Translations under genes and position numbers: made by a program | Shown here: in pieces, positions 34,855 through 43,171 of the stretch | How the letters are laid out: every line of letters begins with the position of its first letter | Numbering within the stretch: position 1 is the first letter of the stretch | The notes under the pieces: generated by a model | What the model was told of the DNA's origin: nothing | The model's input: only the letters and a program-made list of their open reading frames with translations | Databases searched by the model: none | Source of the DNA: Phorcysia thermohydrogeniphila | GTDB taxonomy: Bacteria; Aquificota; Aquificia; Desulfurobacteriales; Desulfurobacteriaceae | Length of the DNA: 64,000 nucleotides | Assembly: GCF_004339575.1 (NCBI RefSeq) | Contig: NZ_SMFV01000001.1 | Location: 239,119 to 303,118, forward strand | Direction of reading: 5' to 3'

Positions 34855-36069
34855 CTATCCTCTTATTCCCGTAATGGTGCTTATGCTCACCACAGGGAGC
34901 AGGAGCGAGTACACTATAAAACCGATTATCAAACCTACAAGCAGCATCATAGCAGGCTCTAAGAGCGATGTCAAGTTATTGAGTTTAATCTTTATCTCTT
35001 CCTGTATAAAGTGGGATGCTCTGAGGAGCATTTCGCCAAATAAACCGGTTTCCTCCCCTGTCTTAATAAGGTGAATAACTAAACTGTAGCTTCTCGGAAA
35101 AGCAGAAGAGAAACTTCTGTGAAAAGGAATTCCTTTTTTAATTTCTTCTTTAACCTCAAATATTAATCCGGCAATGTAACTATTTTTAACAGCTCCGGCT
35201 GCTACAGGAATTGCTTCTACTATCGGAATTCCGGAAGATACTAAACTTCCGAGTATTTCCAGAAAGCGTTGAATTTCTATATAAAAGAGAAACTTCCCGA
35301 CAACGGGCAATCGGAGTTTAAGTTTATCAAGTTGATTTTTCAGCTTTTTACTTAGGAAAACGTAAGCGGAAAAAACAACAAAAATAGAGACTACCAAAAG
35401 GGCGTAGTGCTCAATTAGAAAGTTGCTTACGCCGAGGGTAATCCTCGTGCTAAGCGGCAAGCTCAGCTTAACGGATTTGTATATGGAAGTGACTTTGGGA
35501 ATCACCGTTACCATCATAAAAACGACCGTGCCAAGGGCAACCAGAATGAGAACTGTAGGGTAAATCAGGGCACTTACTAAGAGGTGCTTGATTTCTTCTT
35601 TCCTCTCCAAGATTTGAGCAATAGTTTTCAGACTCCTTGGCAGCATTCCTCCTTTTTCTCCTGCCTGAACCAAGCTAAGGACCACGGGGTCGGTAATTCC
35701 GGCAAGCTCCAAGGCCTCTTTGAAGCTTTTTCCCTCTTTCAGAGCTCCCGTTAACCTCGTCAGGAAGACTTCCTTCCCCTTAGAATCTACGTCGCGGGAA
35801 AAGGCCGTAATTGCGTCAGTAAGGGGTATTCCTGCCTCCAGCATGGCAGCGAGGGTTCTGAAGAAAATGAGGAGCTCCTTATCAGAAAGTCCTTTCCGTA
35901 AAGAGAACTGCACAAAAGATTTCTTCTTTTCCTTCTCCTCCTTAACCTCGTAAGGGAATATACCTCGGGACTTTAACTTCTCTATCGCTCCGGCACGGGA
36001 AGAAGCCTCTACTACCCCTTTTACTTCTTTTCCCTTCCTATCAACACCTTTATAACTAAAAACTGCCAT
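34855..36069 (-). CDS. gspF: GspF/PilC-type inner-membrane platform protein
   Basis: A 404-residue polytopic protein with two T2SSF repeats, each with 'FFRTLAAMLEAGIPLTDAI' and 'IQRFLEILGSLVSSGIPIVE' style signatures, and three hydrophobic helical regions (about 168-190, 218-238 and 370-395). It couples the ATPase to pilin assembly. PilC and GspF cannot be separated by sequence inspection. It shares its start base with the gspE stop. Confidence 0.92.
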   Translation of the reverse strand: MAVFSYKGVDRKGKEVKGVVEASSRAGAIEKLKSRGIFPYEVKEEKEKKKSFVQFSLRKGLSDKELLIFFRTLAAMLEAGIPLTDAITAFSRDVDSKGKEVFLTRLTGALKEGKSFKEALELAGITDPVVLSLVQAGEKGGMLPRSLKTIAQILERKEEIKHLLVSALIYPTVLILVALGTVVFMMVTVIPKVTSIYKSVKLSLPLSTRITLGVSNFLIEHYALLVVSIFVVFSAYVFLSKKLKNQLDKLKLRLPVVGKFLFYIEIQRFLEILGSLVSSGIPIVEAIPVAAGAVKNSYIAGLIFEVKEEIKKGIPFHRSFSSAFPRSYSLVIHLIKTGEETGLFGEMLLRASHFIQEEIKIKLNNLTSLLEPAMMLLVGLIIGFIVYSLLLPVVSISTITGIRG

Positions 36070-37670
36070 TACCCTCTCGTAACTCTCAGAACCTCTTCCG
36101 GAGTTGTTATCCCCATTTTAACTTTTTCAGCACCGTCCACCCTCAGCGTCTTCATTCCCCTGTCAACGGCAAGCTTCTTTATCTCGTCAGAGTCCCTGTT
36201 ATCAAGAATCGCCCTCCTTACAGCACTATCCACGAGCAGTATCTCGTAAATTGCAGTTCTCCCGAGATAACCCGTTCCCATACAGTTCTCACAGCCCTTC
36301 CCTCTATAGAAAGAACCCTTAAAGTTTTCAATTCCGAGCTCTCGGAGCTCTTCAAAGGTCGGGGTGTATTCTTCCTTACAGTAGGGGCACACCTTCCTAA
36401 CAAGGCGCTGAGCGATAACCCCTACAACGGAAGAGGCGACTAAGAAAGGTTCAATTCCCATATCAAGGAGCCTTGTAACGGAAGAGGCCGCATCGTTTGT
36501 GTGGAGGGTTGAAAAGACCAAGTGGCCAGTAAGAGCAGCTTGAATGGCAATTTCGGCCGTTTCAACGTCGCGGATTTCACCAATCATTATTACGTCGGGG
36601 TCCTGCCTTAAGATGCTCCTCAAAGCGCTCGCGAAGGTCAGCCCAATGTCGGGTTTCACCTGAACCTGAGAGATACCGTCAAGCTGGTACTCAACAGGGT
36701 CTTCAACCGTTATGATGTTAATTTCCTCGTTGTTTATCTCAGAAAGGGCGGCATAGAGAGTTGTGGTTTTACCTGAGCCTGTAGGTCCCGTTACAAGGAC
36801 TATCCCGTGGGGAGTGTGGATTAACTTTTCAAACAGCCTGTAGTCTTCCTCAAGAAGCCCCAGCTCTTTTGTAGAGTAGAGAATGCTCTCCTTTGAGAGG
36901 AGTCTTAAAACCACCCTCTCTCCAAAGTAGGTCGGGAGTGTAGAAACCCTTATATCAACCTCTTTTCCCCCTACCCTTACCATTATCCTTCCGTCCTGAG
37001 GAAGGCGCTTTTCCGCAATGTCAAGGTTCGCCATTATCTTTAGCCTTGAAACAACTGCCGGCACTTTTGAAACTGGAATCTCTCTGAAAGTTTTAAGGAC
37101 ACCGTCTACTCTAAAACGAATCCTCATTCTGTCCTTAAAAGGCTCAAAGTGAATGTCACTCGCCCTTACTCTAAGGGCAGTCATAAGAATATCGTTTATA
37201 AACTGAACGGTAGGGGCTTCTTCCGTAGAAGCGAGTATGTCCTCGCCAAGAACTTCTTCAAACTCTTCCTGTTCCTGTTCTTCCGATTCCTCTCCTTCCA
37301 TCAGAAAGGCGTTAATTTCGTCAAAGGGAACTACAAAGGCTTTTACAGGCTTTGAGAACATCCACTCAAGCTTCTTAAGCCCTTCAAAGTTGAAAGGGTT
37401 ATCGGTGGCAACTTCTACGTAATGTTCTCCTTCTTTTAAGGGAATAATCCTCTCTCTCCTCAGGAAAAGGGAAGGAACCCTAGAGAGAACTTCTCTTTCT
37501 ATTTCTGGAAGCTTTTCAAGGAACGGGATGCCAGCTTCTTTAAAGAGCTCCTTGATTTCGGGGGAGCTCCACTTAACAATCCCCACCAAATCTCTGAACT
37601 TACTGCCTGCTTTCTGCGGGATAAGTCCCCTTTTCTTTAATCTCTCAATAAACTCCCTCTCACTTAACAT
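36069..37670 (-). CDS. gspE: GspE/PilB-type secretion/pilus extension ATPase
   Basis: A 533-residue hexameric ATPase. The N-terminal MshEN-like domain is followed by 'HFEPFKDRMRIRFRVDGVL', Walker A '[15 protein letters not shown]', Asp box 'TVEDPVEYQL', Walker B 'SILRQDPDVIMIGEIRD', the His box 'TGHLVFSTLHTNDA' and a tetracysteine zinc motif ('CPYCKEEY' and 'CENCMGTGYLGR'). It drives pseudopilin or pilin polymerisation. It overlaps gspD by 11 bases. No retraction ATPase (PilT) is present in this cluster. Confidence 0.93.
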   Translation of the reverse strand: MLSEREFIERLKKRGLIPQKAGSKFRDLVGIVKWSSPEIKELFKEAGIPFLEKLPEIEREVLSRVPSLFLRRERIIPLKEGEHYVEVATDNPFNFEGLKKLEWMFSKPVKAFVVPFDEINAFLMEGEESEEQEQEEFEEVLGEDILASTEEAPTVQFINDILMTALRVRASDIHFEPFKDRMRIRFRVDGVLKTFREIPVSKVPAVVSRLKIMANLDIAEKRLPQDGRIMVRVGGKEVDIRVSTLPTYFGERVVLRLLSKESILYSTKELGLLEEDYRLFEKLIHTPHGIVLVTGPTGSGKTTTLYAALSEINNEEINIITVEDPVEYQLDGISQVQVKPDIGLTFASALRSILRQDPDVIMIGEIRDVETAEIAIQAALTGHLVFSTLHTNDAASSVTRLLDMGIEPFLVASSVVGVIAQRLVRKVCPYCKEEYTPTFEELRELGIENFKGSFYRGKGCENCMGTGYLGRTAIYEILLVDSAVRRAILDNRDSDEIKKLAVDRGMKTLRVDGAEKVKMGITTPEEVLRVTRG

Positions 37671-39552
37671 CTACTCTTAGACCCTCTCCCATCTGAAATT
37701 CTCCAAAGCCCTTTATGTCCGAGGTTATACCCTTTCTGGACTCCTGAATTTTCCTTATGTTCTCGTAGTAGAGTTTTAACCTATCCTTTGTAAGCTGGTT
37801 CTCCTCCTCCCTGCTCCTAACTATCCTTGGCGTAATAAAAACGAGGAGGTTCGTCTTCTCAATCTGGTGTCCCGTCTTCTTAAAGAGGTTTCCTATTATA
37901 GGCAGGTTACCAAGAATAGGGACTCTTTCAACCGTTGTTAGTTTTTTACTCTTTATAAGTCCACCTATAACGAGGGTCTGTCCATCCTGAACGTCAACTG
38001 TGGTCCTCGCCTCCCTCTTTGACGTAATGGGAGCTGTCTGGTCGGCGTTTGCGTAGCCTACTACATCCTCTACTTTTTCGTAAATCTTTAGCCTGACCTC
38101 TCCGGAGGCTGTTATGTGGGGAGTAATCTTAAGAGTTATACCAACGTCCTTGTAGTCGTAGCTGATAACGGGATTGTTGTTTGCGTCGTACTTAACCCCG
38201 GTTGAGTAGGGAATTACTTTGGTGATATTAATCTCTGCTTCCTCGTTATCAAGGGTGAGAATCTGGGGAGTAGCTATAACGTTAACTCCACCTTCCTTAG
38301 CGTAGGCGTTAAGGAGGAGACCAATATCCGGCATACCGTTTCTCCACTTGGCAAGTCCAAGGAGAAGCCCCGGAGAAGCTGTAGGATATCCTTCCTGCAG
38401 GGGCAGGTTACCGTAAAGGCTTCCTCCAAAGGGAACAAGCTCTCCACGGGAGAGGAACTTCCACTCAACGCCAAGCTGGAGGAGCTTGTCCATAGACATC
38501 TCAACTATTTGAACCTCAACAAAGACCTGTGGCCTCTTTATGTCTATGCTCGCAACAACTTCCTTCACCACCTTAAAGTCGTTCGGGGAGGAAAGAACTA
38601 TTAGCGAGTTACTGGATTTATCCGCAACGACCTTTACCTCACCAGTTAGGCCCACGCTCTTTTTAGCGTTTCCCTTAAAGAGGCTATCAAGAACCTTCGC
38701 CATATCCTCGGCAAAGGCGTACCTAAGCCTTATAATGTGAATGTTCCCTTCCTCAACGTTTAAGGGCTTGTCAAGTTTCTTAACGAGGGAAGCTACCTCT
38801 TCAATAACTTTGCGAGTTCCAACAAGGTAGAGAGTGTTCGTCCTCTCATCTACGGCAAAGTGGTAGTAATCCCTTCCGGGAATCGGAAGGACTTTTGCAA
38901 TGTCAAAGGCAAAGGTCTTATCAAGGAGAGCTCTCAAGACCCTCTCTGCGTCTTTGGCCTTACCGTTCTTAAACTCAAAAGAAGTTATCTCCATCTTGAC
39001 GGGAGCTCTGTCAATCCTCCTTATAACCGTCTCTATCCTGTGGATGTTCTTCTCTTTATCCGTTACGACAATTGCGTTTGCATCCCTAACAAAGCTTACC
39101 CTACCTACAGGAGAGAGTAGATTCCTAACAAGGTTTTGAATCGGCGTAACCTGCAAGTGCTCGGGAACTATGATGTAGGTAAGTATTTTGTCTCCCCCGT
39201 CCACTTTTCCCGACTTAACGTCAGCACTCTCCTTAGGAGCGTTCCTGTTCCTGATTACCTTTACGTAGCTTCCGTAATCAACCACCTGATACCCGAGCTC
39301 ATCTAAAGCTGCAACGTAGAGGTTAAAGAGCTCTTTTTTAGGAATCGGCTTTGGGGAAATAACCGTAATTTTCCCCTTTAAAGTTGGAGGTATTATGAAG
39401 TTCTTGCCGATAGCTTGACTTACCACTTTCGTAAAATCCTGAATGTCAACCGAGTCAAAGTTTATCTGAACGCTCTCAGGAGGCTGTGCCAAAGAAACAA
39501 GGGGTGAGAGCGAAAAGAGAGAGACGAAAAGTGCAATTACAGTTTTCCTCAT
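37660..39552 (-). CDS. gspD: Type II secretion secretin (GspD)
   Basis: A 630-residue outer-membrane secretin. After a signal peptide ('LFSLSPLVSLAQ') come an N0 domain ('NFDSVDIQDFTKVVSQAIG') and three N1-N3-type KH domains ('YIIVPEHLQVTPIQNLVRNL', 'KMEITSFEFKNGKAKDAERV', 'NIHIIRLRYAFAEDMAKVL'), then the secretin core ('VFVEVQIVEMSMDKLLQLGV', 'VPILGNLPIIGNLF'). This N0-N1-N2-N3 order defines GspD. The frame is open to 39603, but ATG 39552 with GGAGGG upstream starts the signal peptide. It follows gspC by 13 bases. Confidence 0.92.
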   Translation of the reverse strand: MRKTVIALFVSLFSLSPLVSLAQPPESVQINFDSVDIQDFTKVVSQAIGKNFIIPPTLKGKITVISPKPIPKKELFNLYVAALDELGYQVVDYGSYVKVIRNRNAPKESADVKSGKVDGGDKILTYIIVPEHLQVTPIQNLVRNLLSPVGRVSFVRDANAIVVTDKEKNIHRIETVIRRIDRAPVKMEITSFEFKNGKAKDAERVLRALLDKTFAFDIAKVLPIPGRDYYHFAVDERTNTLYLVGTRKVIEEVASLVKKLDKPLNVEEGNIHIIRLRYAFAEDMAKVLDSLFKGNAKKSVGLTGEVKVVADKSSNSLIVLSSPNDFKVVKEVVASIDIKRPQVFVEVQIVEMSMDKLLQLGVEWKFLSRGELVPFGGSLYGNLPLQEGYPTASPGLLLGLAKWRNGMPDIGLLLNAYAKEGGVNVIATPQILTLDNEEAEINITKVIPYSTGVKYDANNNPVISYDYKDVGITLKITPHITASGEVRLKIYEKVEDVVGYANADQTAPITSKREARTTVDVQDGQTLVIGGLIKSKKLTTVERVPILGNLPIIGNLFKKTGHQIEKTNLLVFITPRIVRSREEENQLTKDRLKLYYENIRKIQESRKGITSDIKGFGEFQMGEGLRVDVK

Positions 39553-39565
39553 AACCCCGACCCTC

Positions 39566-40375
39566 CTACTCAAGCTCGTAGTGGAGCTTAATCTCCCTGC
39601 CATGCCTTACCACCGTTATAGTTACAGTATCAGAGTTTTTAAGCTGCTCAAAGGCGGAGAAGGAATCCTCCGGCGTCTTTATATGGACGTCGTTTATAGA
39701 AGTTATAACATCCCCGGGACGCAGTCCCAGCTTGTAGATGAAACTCCTGCGGTTAACGTAAGTAACCTTTAAACCTTCGGGGTTTTTCCAAGGAATGATG
39801 CTTATATACTTGAGAAAGTTGCCGGAGGATATTTCATCTATTATTTCCCTTCTCTCCACTTTAAAAACGTTTCTTTCCCCCTGCTTAGAATCCAGAAGAC
39901 TGGAACTTCGGTTAAACTTCTTCTCAAAGAGCTTTAGAACAACCGTCCTTCCTTTACCCTTTAGAACAACTCTGTCTGGGTAGACTGCAACTACTCTAAA
40001 GCCATCTACCTTTTGACCTGAAGTTACAGTTAGACTCTTACCGCTTTTTTTCTCTTTAAGAATGGCTATACTGTGTTCACACTGGCTACAGACTATAGTC
40101 CCTTTGAGGACATAGTTATCAAGTGAATAAACTTCTTCCCCCTGACTTTCAACTTCGCGCACTTCCTCTACTTTCTTCTCACCTGAGCTAAAGAAACCGG
40201 GCTTTTCTAAGGAAGAAATAAGCTTTTCTTTTTTTGAAGAAACAGAAGTAGAAGGAAAATCAATCTTGTAACAAGGCTTTAACCCAAATGTGGCTACAGC
40301 AGAAGCAAGTTGAGCCAAGCTGTAGGAGAGAAAAAGTACACAAGAAGCAACAAGCAAATCAGCGCTTTTCTGCAT
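39566..40375 (-). CDS. gspC: GspC-like protein with HR and PDZ domains
   Basis: A 269-residue bitopic protein: N-terminal membrane helix (about 5-27), a Ser/Glu/Lys-rich linker, a homology-region beta domain ('SLDNYVLKGTIVCSQCEHSI', about 83-140) and a C-terminal PDZ domain ('LGLRPGDVITSINDVHIKTP', about 196-269). In type II secretion GspC links the inner-membrane platform to GspD and selects substrates. A CxxC pair (VCSQC) in the HR domain is unusual and could bind metal or form a disulfide. The start overlaps the upstream tRNA-nucleotidyltransferase gene by 17 bases. Confidence 0.87.
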   Translation of the reverse strand: MQKSADLLVASCVLFLSYSLAQLASAVATFGLKPCYKIDFPSTSVSSKKEKLISSLEKPGFFSSGEKKVEEVREVESQGEEVYSLDNYVLKGTIVCSQCEHSIAILKEKKSGKSLTVTSGQKVDGFRVVAVYPDRVVLKGKGRTVVLKLFEKKFNRSSSLLDSKQGERNVFKVERREIIDEISSGNFLKYISIIPWKNPEGLKVTYVNRRSFIYKLGLRPGDVITSINDVHIKTPEDSFSAFEQLKNSDTVTITVVRHGREIKLHYELE

Positions 40376-42989
40376 CTACAAGCTCCTTAGCTCGTGTAAG
40401 CTGTTCTTCCCTGTCATTGGGTAACTCTCCATCTATAATTGCATATTTTAGCTTACTTAGAATCTTCTTAAAGACAGGTCCCGGCTTAAGCCCCATACTT
40501 TTAAGGTCTTCACCGTTTACAAGGGGTTTTATAAATCGCCAGCTTTTAAGGTAGTTGAGAACCCTGTTTCTGGTCTCTTCATCCTGTGGAAGTGCTGCCA
40601 AGAAAAGTAAAAACTCTTCAGGAAGGTTCTGCAGAAGTTCGTAAACTTCACTATTTTTCCCTGCAAGCCTTACCTTTTTGATGAGAGGCAGGGAATTTTT
40701 AAGAATCTGGAATAGGAGCTCTGCCTCTTTCTGCGGAACGGCAAGCTCTTTTATGTACTTTTCAACACGGTTTAAAGGTTCTCTTAAGAAGAGAGCTCCG
40801 AAGTAAAGGATATGGTACTTAGTCTCCTTCTCCGGAAAGTTAAGCTTATGCCAGATAATTACTTTCCTAATTCTTTCAAAGAGATCTTTCTTAAATCTGT
40901 CCCAAGAGATTGAGGGGAAAAGTGAAGAAATTATTCTGTACTTTTCCAGCTTGTTCATTACCCTTAGAGGGTTATCTTCAAGGAATATCTGCTTAAGCTC
41001 GTGGTATATCCTCTGACCCTCTACCGTTTTAAACAGTTTCCTCTGAACGGCTATCTTAAGGAGCCTCTCTGTGTGCTTTCCAAGCTCAAAGCGGTACCTT
41101 GTGGCAAAGCGGAGAGCTCTTAAAATCCTCGTCGGGTCTTCAACAAAGGAAAGGGAGTGGAGAACCCTTATTTTCTTGTCCTTTATGTCTTTAAGTCCAC
41201 CGAAAAAGTCTATGAGTTTTCCAAACTCCTTCTCGTTTATCTTTATGGCCAAAGTGTTTATCGTAAAGTCCCTCCTCATTAAATCTTTCTTTAATGGTGC
41301 CATATCAACTTCTGGGAGAGCTCCGGGAGCTCTGTAAACTTCCGTCCTTGCAGAAGCAAAGTCTATTCTCTTCCCTCCCTTAAAAACGACCGTTGCAGTT
41401 TTAAACCTTTCATAGGTGTGAACTTTTGCACCAAAACGTTTAGCAAGCTCTTTGGCAAAAACTGTCGCATCCCCCTCTATAACGATGTCAACGTCAAAGT
41501 TCTTCCTTCCGATGATTAAATCCCTGACAAAACCGCCAATTATGTAAGCGTTAACCTTCCTCTCATCTGCAAACTTACCTATCTCCTTGATGAGGTTAAA
41601 GAGCTCTTCAGGAAGGACTTCCTTTAACTTCGCAGCAACGTTTTTAAAGCGAGGTGATAGACTCGCCCTTTTTTCGTAAAAACGGGAAATATCCGCTAAT
41701 TCATTCCTGTAGAGGTTCATAAGGATATCGGTTCTCGTTATGACTCCAACCGGGCGGCCTTTCTCAACTACCGGGACAAAGGTTTGATGTCTTTCAACGA
41801 TGATTTCTTCAACCTCGTCAAGGGAAGTCTCTGGCGATACGGAGAAAAAGTCCCTTTCCATAACGTCAGAAACCCTTTCCTCTTCAAGTCCCATGTAGAC
41901 GGCCTTATCAAGGAGAGCTCTACTTACAATTCCAACAATCTTTCCTTCTCTATCAACAACTGGAGCGGCGTTTATGCTGTTCTTCATTAGGAGAGCTCTC
42001 GCCTCTTTTACACTTGCTCCTGCTTTCACCGTAATCGGAGGTGAGGTCATGATATCGGCAGCTCTTCTAAGGGGCTCTACCTCCTCGTAGAGGACTCTTC
42101 GGAGCTCCTCTAAAACCTCAAAAGCTGTTTTTCCCTTCACCGTAGCCGAGGCGGCCTCTGGGTGTCCTCCTCCACCGAAACGGCCTACCACCTTAGAAAC
42201 ATCAACCTTTTCGGTCTGAGACCTACCTATAAGGAAGGTAGCCCCCTGAGTTTCTACAGCCGCTAAAAGGGCCGGAAGTCCCGTAATTTCAAGGAGCTTA
42301 CTGACAAGGTGGGCAACCTCTCCAACGTAGGAATCAAACCGGGCGTAGGTAATGCCTATGCGGTTGCCGTGAACTTCCGTAACTACGAGGTTATCCTTTA
42401 AAACCTTCAGGACGTCAAGCTCTCTGTCTGACATCTCAAGGGGAAGGTACTTCTTTACAAACTCCAAGCGAGCTCCAAGGGCAAGGAGGTAGGCAGCGGC
42501 AACAAAGTCAAGGGGAGAAGTCGTAGGAAACCTAAAACTTCCCGTATCAGCGTAAATCCCAGTTAACATAACGGAAGCTTCTAAGGGAGAAGGGATTATT
42601 CCCTTTCCTTTAAGGAGGAGAACCATCAAAGAAGTTACAGAGCCAGAGTGCTTGTAGTGAACATCAGCCTCCTCTACCTGAGAGAAAACGGGGGAGTGGT
42701 GGTCGTAGACGATAACCTCTGAATCTGGAGAAAGCCCTGAGGCAACGCTCTTAGGAATTCTCTCTAAGGAATCGGTATCAACAACGATTAACTTCTTAAT
42801 CTTTCCCTTAAAGGAGCTCTCCCCTACAAACTCCAAAAGGTCTGGGTTTTCAGAAAGGAGTTTAATAACGTCACTTCCCTTGGCGTCCGGTAAAACTACC
42901 GTAGCCTCAGGAAAGAGCTTCTTTGCTGCAACTACTGCCCCAAGGGAGTCTAAGTCCATATTCTTGTGGGTTGTTATTACGGATTCCAT
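40359..42989 (-). CDS. DHH-DHHA1-CBS-CBS-nucleotidyltransferase fusion (A-adding/CCA-type)
   Basis: An 876-residue multidomain protein. Residues 1-310 form a DHH/DHHA1 phosphoesterase ('NMDLDSLGAVVAAKKLFP', 'VIVYDHHSPVF', 'GRFGGGGHPEAAS') like nanoRNases; two CBS domains follow (about 312-430); then a class-II tRNA nucleotidyltransferase/poly(A) polymerase head ('IIGGFVRDLIIGRKNFDVDI', about 476-495) with 'RRDFTINTLAIKIN' and 'EDPTRILRALRFATRYRFEL'. In Aquifex the CCA end is added by separate CC- and A-adding enzymes, and the A-adding one belongs to this group; the CC partner is not in the window. CBS domains suggest adenylate sensing. It overlaps both neighbours by 13-17 bases. Confidence 0.9.
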   Translation of the reverse strand: MESVITTHKNMDLDSLGAVVAAKKLFPEATVVLPDAKGSDVIKLLSENPDLLEFVGESSFKGKIKKLIVVDTDSLERIPKSVASGLSPDSEVIVYDHHSPVFSQVEEADVHYKHSGSVTSLMVLLLKGKGIIPSPLEASVMLTGIYADTGSFRFPTTSPLDFVAAAYLLALGARLEFVKKYLPLEMSDRELDVLKVLKDNLVVTEVHGNRIGITYARFDSYVGEVAHLVSKLLEITGLPALLAAVETQGATFLIGRSQTEKVDVSKVVGRFGGGGHPEAASATVKGKTAFEVLEELRRVLYEEVEPLRRAADIMTSPPITVKAGASVKEARALLMKNSINAAPVVDREGKIVGIVSRALLDKAVYMGLEEERVSDVMERDFFSVSPETSLDEVEEIIVERHQTFVPVVEKGRPVGVITRTDILMNLYRNELADISRFYEKRASLSPRFKNVAAKLKEVLPEELFNLIKEIGKFADERKVNAYIIGGFVRDLIIGRKNFDVDIVIEGDATVFAKELAKRFGAKVHTYERFKTATVVFKGGKRIDFASARTEVYRAPGALPEVDMAPLKKDLMRRDFTINTLAIKINEKEFGKLIDFFGGLKDIKDKKIRVLHSLSFVEDPTRILRALRFATRYRFELGKHTERLLKIAVQRKLFKTVEGQRIYHELKQIFLEDNPLRVMNKLEKYRIISSLFPSISWDRFKKDLFERIRKVIIWHKLNFPEKETKYHILYFGALFLREPLNRVEKYIKELAVPQKEAELLFQILKNSLPLIKKVRLAGKNSEVYELLQNLPEEFLLFLAALPQDEETRNRVLNYLKSWRFIKPLVNGEDLKSMGLKPGPVFKKILSKLKYAIIDGELPNDREEQLTRAKELVDAEKR

Positions 42990-43171
42990 AGCCTATTACA
43001 GTAACTCTCGTTATCTATATGTTTCTCCAACTTATTGCTAAAAGTATTTAAAACTGCTTTATGAAACGGCGCATTTCTATTGCTTTCTGCATCTTCCAGA
43101 GAATTATCGAATCGGGACTTTAAAACCCTCAGGATTTCAAGAGCTATGAGCTGAGCTTCCTTCTCCATCAT
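42977..43171 (-). CDS. Small 64-residue ORF between the putative endonuclease and the DHH fusion gene
   Basis: The frame starts at tandem ATG codons preceded by AAGGT, overlaps the putative endonuclease gene by 35 bases and the DHH gene by 13 bases, and fills what would otherwise be a 147-bp gap in a tightly packed operon. The product is polar, starts with a helix ('AQLIALEILRVLKSRF') and ends with two Cys-containing turns. I recognise no family. It could be a genuine small protein or a chance frame. Confidence 0.45.
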   Translation of the reverse strand: MMEKEAQLIALEILRVLKSRFDNSLEDAESNRNAPFHKAVLNTFSNKLEKHIDNESYCNRLWNP

